DNA of 64,000 bases. It comes from CAYSCW01 sp964429795 (GTDB lineage Bacteria; Acidobacteriota; Aminicenantia; Aminicenantales; Aminicenantaceae). Location: assembly GCA_964429795.1 (NCBI GenBank), contig CAYSCW010000012.1, positions 1-64,000 of the forward strand, given 5' to 3'. How positions within the stretch are numbered: the first letter of the stretch is position 1; each line of letters starts with the position of its first letter. Below, in pieces: positions 61,390 to 64,000 of this stretch. The notes under the pieces are model-generated. The model worked only from the letters and a program-made list of their open reading frames with translations, was not told where the DNA came from and did not search any database. The translations under genes were made by a program, and so were the position numbers.

Positions 61390-61998
61390 TCATTTTGTGT
61401 TTTTAATTATCTTTACTTCCAGTATTCCATTCTTGTAAGTCTTGGTCATTACTCCTTTAGGCACACAGGGCAATATTATTTCTCTGTGATACTTTTTCCC
61501 AGCCTTATCAGCAAAAATGGCTAATTTGTCTTTCTTTAAATTTACTTTTATACTTTTTTCATCGGCGCCAGGAATCTCAATGATGGCTAATATGTAATTA
61601 TCCTCATCAAATATATCTACTTCTCTTTCCTTCGGAAAAGACATCTCTTTTTTTATCCCTGGCTTCTCCATTATAGAGGATTTTGGTCTGGATCCTATCT
61701 TCTGATAGGATATTCTCCCTTCTGGTTTTTTTAAAGGAGCTGTTTTCAATTTTCTTTTCAGTTCTTCATCGATCTTTTTTAACCTTTCCTGGAATTCAGG
61801 AAGCTTTTCAGCGCTCTTTATCAAACCGTTTAAGCCAAACATGCGGCCTACGCTCCTAAGAATCTCAGCGGCGTTTGTTTCTTCTTGTTCTTTCCCTGGT
61901 TCTGTCTTCTTTTTCTCTCTTTCTTTTTCAAGCTTTCTGATTCTTTCTTCAAGTTCCTTTATTTTTTTCTTGTCTCCCTCTCTATTTGATTCCTTCAT
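61390..61998 (-). CDS. gvpH: GvpH-like Hsp20 protein
   Basis: 202 aa. The N-terminal 45 residues are a highly charged coiled coil (ELEERIRKLEKEREKKK), followed by a helical part (SVGRMFGLNGLI...) typical of GvpH. The C-terminal alpha-crystallin-like domain starts near DIFDEDNYILAIIEIPGA and ends YKNGILEVKI. GvpH is a small-heat-shock-like accessory protein that keeps GvpA soluble. It lies between GvpA-type and GvpK genes in the same orientation. Confidence 0.85.
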   Translation of the reverse strand: MKESNREGDKKKIKELEERIRKLEKEREKKKTEPGKEQEETNAAEILRSVGRMFGLNGLIKSAEKLPEFQERLKKIDEELKRKLKTAPLKKPEGRISYQKIGSRPKSSIMEKPGIKKEMSFPKEREVDIFDEDNYILAIIEIPGADEKSIKVNLKKDKLAIFADKAGKKYHREIILPCVPKGVMTKTYKNGILEVKIIKNTK

Positions 61999-62092
61999 TT
62001 TCTTCTAATTCCTATGGGAAAAATTAAGATTGCTCTTATTTAATTTATTGGAGTTCACAATGACGTTCTTATGGTATTCTGAACAGAAAAAA

Positions 62093-62476
62093 TTATTTTT
62101 TAGCCATATTGGCTGTGGCATTGCTCTTAGACTTGGCGTTGATTCTTGACATTGCACTCGCCCACCCGCACCAAGGGCATCCAGTACTCATAAGTTCTTC
62201 TACTGGTACCTTCTTCTCGCATTGTGGGCAACTCTCTTTCATTACGCTTGCTTCATTCCAGGCAGCAGTCTCCAGATTAGTACCTGATGGAAATTCAAGA
62301 CCATATTTGGCGGCGGTTTCAAGCGATGCTATTGATGCTCTTATTTTTATTCCTAAAAGCTCTATCCCAGCCAAAGAGATAGCTATATCGGCATTGATTA
62401 CCAGGCCCTTATCCAAAACTCTATCTATGACATCTATTAGAGTATATGATGTGCTTCTTGTCGCTTGTAGTGCCAT
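62093..62476 (-). CDS. gvpA/J: GvpA-type gas vesicle shell protein with C-terminal zinc ribbon
   Basis: 127 aa with AAGGAGGG before the ATG. Residues 10-60 are the conserved GvpA/J core: LIDVIDRVLDKGLVINADI, then AGIELLGIKIRASIASLETA. Normal GvpA is 70-80 aa and Cys-free; here a further 65 residues follow. They include a four-Cys zinc ribbon (CPQC at about 83-86, CPWCGW at about 103-108) and a Ser/Asn/Lys-rich tail. The same ribbon ends the protein at 59516. Whether this is the main shell protein or GvpJ/M-type is uncertain. A palindrome (62540-62563) precedes it. Confidence 0.85.
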   Translation of the reverse strand: MALQATRSTSYTLIDVIDRVLDKGLVINADIAISLAGIELLGIKIRASIASLETAAKYGLEFPSGTNLETAAWNEASVMKESCPQCEKKVPVEELMSTGCPWCGWASAMSRINAKSKSNATANMAKK

Positions 62477-62539
62477 TTATGCCCTCCTTAAATCTCTATT
62501 CGGGACTATTTGAAATATTCTGTGATTTAAATAATGTGG

Positions 62540-62563
62540 CTGGATTATTCATGAATAATCCAG
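62540..62563. repeat. 24-bp perfect palindrome, family-1 type
   Basis: CTGGATTATTCA joined directly to its complement TGAATAATCCAG. It equals the accessory palindrome of the family-1 repeats (30124-30149) and their terminal ends brought together. It lies 64 bp upstream of the GvpA-type start, between gvpO and gvpA, so it may form a hairpin in the polycistronic mRNA. Confidence 0.6.
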
Positions 62564-62599
62564 GTGTGCTATATTATTTTTGTCTTGAATCCTTTTGTT

Positions 62600-62869
62600 C
62601 TATACTATCTCTGATGTTTCAGTATCCAACCGCCTTCTCAAGCCCTTGCGATTGAATTCGATCAGATTGCCTTCATCATCTAATATAGCCTCATAAATAG
62701 CTAATATATCCATCTGATCCGGAATAGAATGCTTCTCTATCATCTCCAGGATTATCTTCCAGCCCAAATCTTCTCTGGCGGCACCCAAAGTGGCTGAAAG
62801 TTCAAGGCCGGTAATTTTACTTAGTTCTTCACGGGCTTTCTTAACCAGTTCGGATATGTTCGGTGCCAT
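62600..62869 (-). CDS. gvpO: gas vesicle protein GvpO
   Basis: 89 aa from ATG 62869, which has AAGGAGG just upstream; a longer ORF start at 62914 overlaps GvpG. AREELSKITGLE, GWKIILEMIEKHSIPDQMD and LAIYEAILDDEGNL match the GvpO pattern (GW.v.vEv.E..RiPd..D.la.YEv.lD). GvpO is an accessory protein needed for vesicle formation in haloarchaea and present in many bacterial clusters. Confidence 0.9.
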   Translation of the reverse strand: MAPNISELVKKAREELSKITGLELSATLGAAREDLGWKIILEMIEKHSIPDQMDILAIYEAILDDEGNLIEFNRKGLRRRLDTETSEIV

Positions 62870-62891
62870 GCTAACCTCCTTCTTTATTATT

Positions 62892-63188
62892 TTATCCTTC
62901 TCTTTCTTCTTCATATTTCCTGATTGTTTCCAATTTATCTAAAAGCTTCTCCTCTTTCTTTTTAAATTCTTCCTCACTTATTTCATCCATATCAAAAAGC
63001 ATCTGAAGATTTAACAGTTCCTCCTGCACCTTGGATCTATCAGTAAACTCCATTTCTGCAACCTCCTTTACCTTCTCGCCAATCCATGCTACTCCTTTTA
63101 AGGGAAGAAGAAAGGGAAACAATATATCGGTTAAGCTGAAATTTACTTCCTTTTTAGATTCTCGACGTGCTTTCTTTTCCTCTCTCAT
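62892..63188 (-). CDS. gvpG: gas vesicle protein GvpG
   Basis: 98 aa with AAGGAG before the ATG. After a basic N-terminus, LLPLKGVAWIGEKVKEVAE followed by a charged helical segment (VQEELLNLQMLFDMDEISEEEFKKKEEKLLDKL) matches GvpG, a small helical accessory protein. It overlaps the second GvpF/L gene by 35 bp and is followed by gvpO after 22 bp, giving the conserved F/L-G-O order. Confidence 0.9.
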   Translation of the reverse strand: MREEKKARRESKKEVNFSLTDILFPFLLPLKGVAWIGEKVKEVAEMEFTDRSKVQEELLNLQMLFDMDEISEEEFKKKEEKLLDKLETIRKYEEEREG

Positions 63189-63972
63189 CTTCGTCTCCTT
63201 TCAAAGTAATGACAAGCTCTACAAAGTTACAGGGAGGAACAGGACCTACATACTTGAATCTTATTCTGTCCTTGTAAGCTGAGTTCAATTGCTCGATAAT
63301 GTTGTCAAATTCATCTATCCGATGTTTCTCAAGCAAGAAAGCAGAATTGGTTATCATATTATCCCCAAATATCTTATTCTGCCGGAGTTCACTATAAGCC
63401 CCATCTAGCATTTTTAAAATCTCTAATTCCTCTTCAATTCTCTTTGCTTCCAGAGCCTTTTTGACCATCTCTCCTAATTCTATTCTGTGGCTCAAGGACT
63501 TGGCAGTATTCCCTGTTGATATTCTCTTCTTTAATATCTCAATATCCTTGTTCTCCTCGACAATCTCCTTGAAGATAGTCTTCATATCCATCCAAACAGC
63601 CTTGAGGCCAAGTTCAATTTTATTGGTCATTCGAGTTAAAAGGTCCTTAACTTCTATATACCTTGCCATTAGTATTTCAATTTTGATTCTATCCTGGGGA
63701 TTTCGTCTTTTACTTCCCCCAGCGATTGTGCCGAATTTTGCAGGAAGAATGGTATAATCATCCATGAACTTTTCCATCACCTTCATATGAGCTAAAGTAT
63801 TCTCTTTTGAGATAGGGTATTTAACTATGGGCGAATTGCTGACCACTGCAGCTATATCTTCGAAGACAACAGTATGAACTCTGTCTCCTCGGCTTCCTAT
63901 TCCCTCCATACCTAAGTCCTTCTCCTCGTGATCATCGATTATGCAATAAATATACTTTCCTTCTGTCGACAT
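63154..63972 (-). CDS. gvpF/L: gas vesicle protein GvpF/GvpL (second copy)
   Basis: 272 aa. GKYIYCIIDD at the N-terminus, ILPAKFGTI in the middle and YVGPVPPCNFVELVI near the end are GvpF/L hallmarks. The 24-residue C-terminal tail is rich in charged residues and overlaps gvpG. The start is 28 bp from the window edge; the operon appears to continue outside, where gvpN or further gvpA-type genes would be expected. Confidence 0.92.
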   Translation of the reverse strand: MSTEGKYIYCIIDDHEEKDLGMEGIGSRGDRVHTVVFEDIAAVVSNSPIVKYPISKENTLAHMKVMEKFMDDYTILPAKFGTIAGGSKRRNPQDRIKIEILMARYIEVKDLLTRMTNKIELGLKAVWMDMKTIFKEIVEENKDIEILKKRISTGNTAKSLSHRIELGEMVKKALEAKRIEEELEILKMLDGAYSELRQNKIFGDNMITNSAFLLEKHRIDEFDNIIEQLNSAYKDRIRFKYVGPVPPCNFVELVITLKGDEDERGKESTSRI

Positions 63973-64000
63973 GACTAAGTAACCTTTATTTTCCTCCAGC

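Overview
The window reads as a chromosomal contig from an uncultivated Gram-negative bacterium. Support for an outer membrane comes from a TonB-dependent receptor and several exported lipoproteins or proteases. The protein-scavenging gene set (secreted S9 and M1 peptidases, a gamma-glutamyltransferase relative, TldD/TldE, APC amino-acid permeases), the Ser/Thr kinase with TPR repeats and the many sensor kinases recall Candidatus Aminicenantes/Acidobacteriota-type genomes. That assignment is an inference from gene content only. A run of exactly 100 N (7410-7509) shows this is a scaffolded assembly.

Region 1 (1-36.3 kb) is mostly metabolism and nutrient capture. It holds a DUF2207 membrane protein, two APC permeases, an S9 peptidase, AIR-synthase (PurL/PurM-like) sequence broken by the gap, WrbA and a damaged TonB receptor. 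The receptor sits opposite a TetR gene, with matching palindromes between them. The region continues with a GGT-like enzyme, a lipoprotein-like esterase, an orphan ParA, an amidohydrolase lipoprotein, an M1 peptidase, a Tat-exported TldD with TldE, an acyl-CoA synthetase, an RRM protein, an SPL-type radical SAM protein, a 5'-nucleotidase-like protein, a ProX-type tRNA deacylase, a GNAT protein and a corrinoid protein with a thymidylate-synthase-like protein. It ends with a small peptide gene followed by a radical SAM/SPASM protein, a possible RiPP pair.

Region 2 (36.3-56.2 kb) is signalling. It contains a 1044-aa Ser/Thr kinase with TPRs, six histidine kinases, a stand-alone receiver whose phospho-acceptor Asp is Asn, an NtrC-type sigma-54 activator, a receiver-GGDEF protein and small uncharacterised proteins. 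There are also two decayed two-component fragments. Sigma-54-type promoter matches with upstream palindromes lie before two of the kinases.

Region 3 (56.3-64 kb, all on the minus strand, running off the right edge) is a gas-vesicle gene cluster: GvpF/L (two), GvpG, GvpO, a GvpA-type shell protein with a C-terminal zinc ribbon, GvpH-like Hsp20, GvpK, a GvpA/J-type protein fused to a PH/GRAM-like domain and the same zinc ribbon, a dedicated Hsp70, a winged-helix/Hsp20 fusion and an unknown protein. The zinc-ribbon gas-vesicle proteins are the most unusual finding.

Two families of short palindromic repeats are scattered through the window. Family 1 is about 113 bp with terminal inverted repeats. 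Family 2 carries a conserved ATCACGGAAATGGAG end. No transposase, tRNA, rRNA or CRISPR array was seen.
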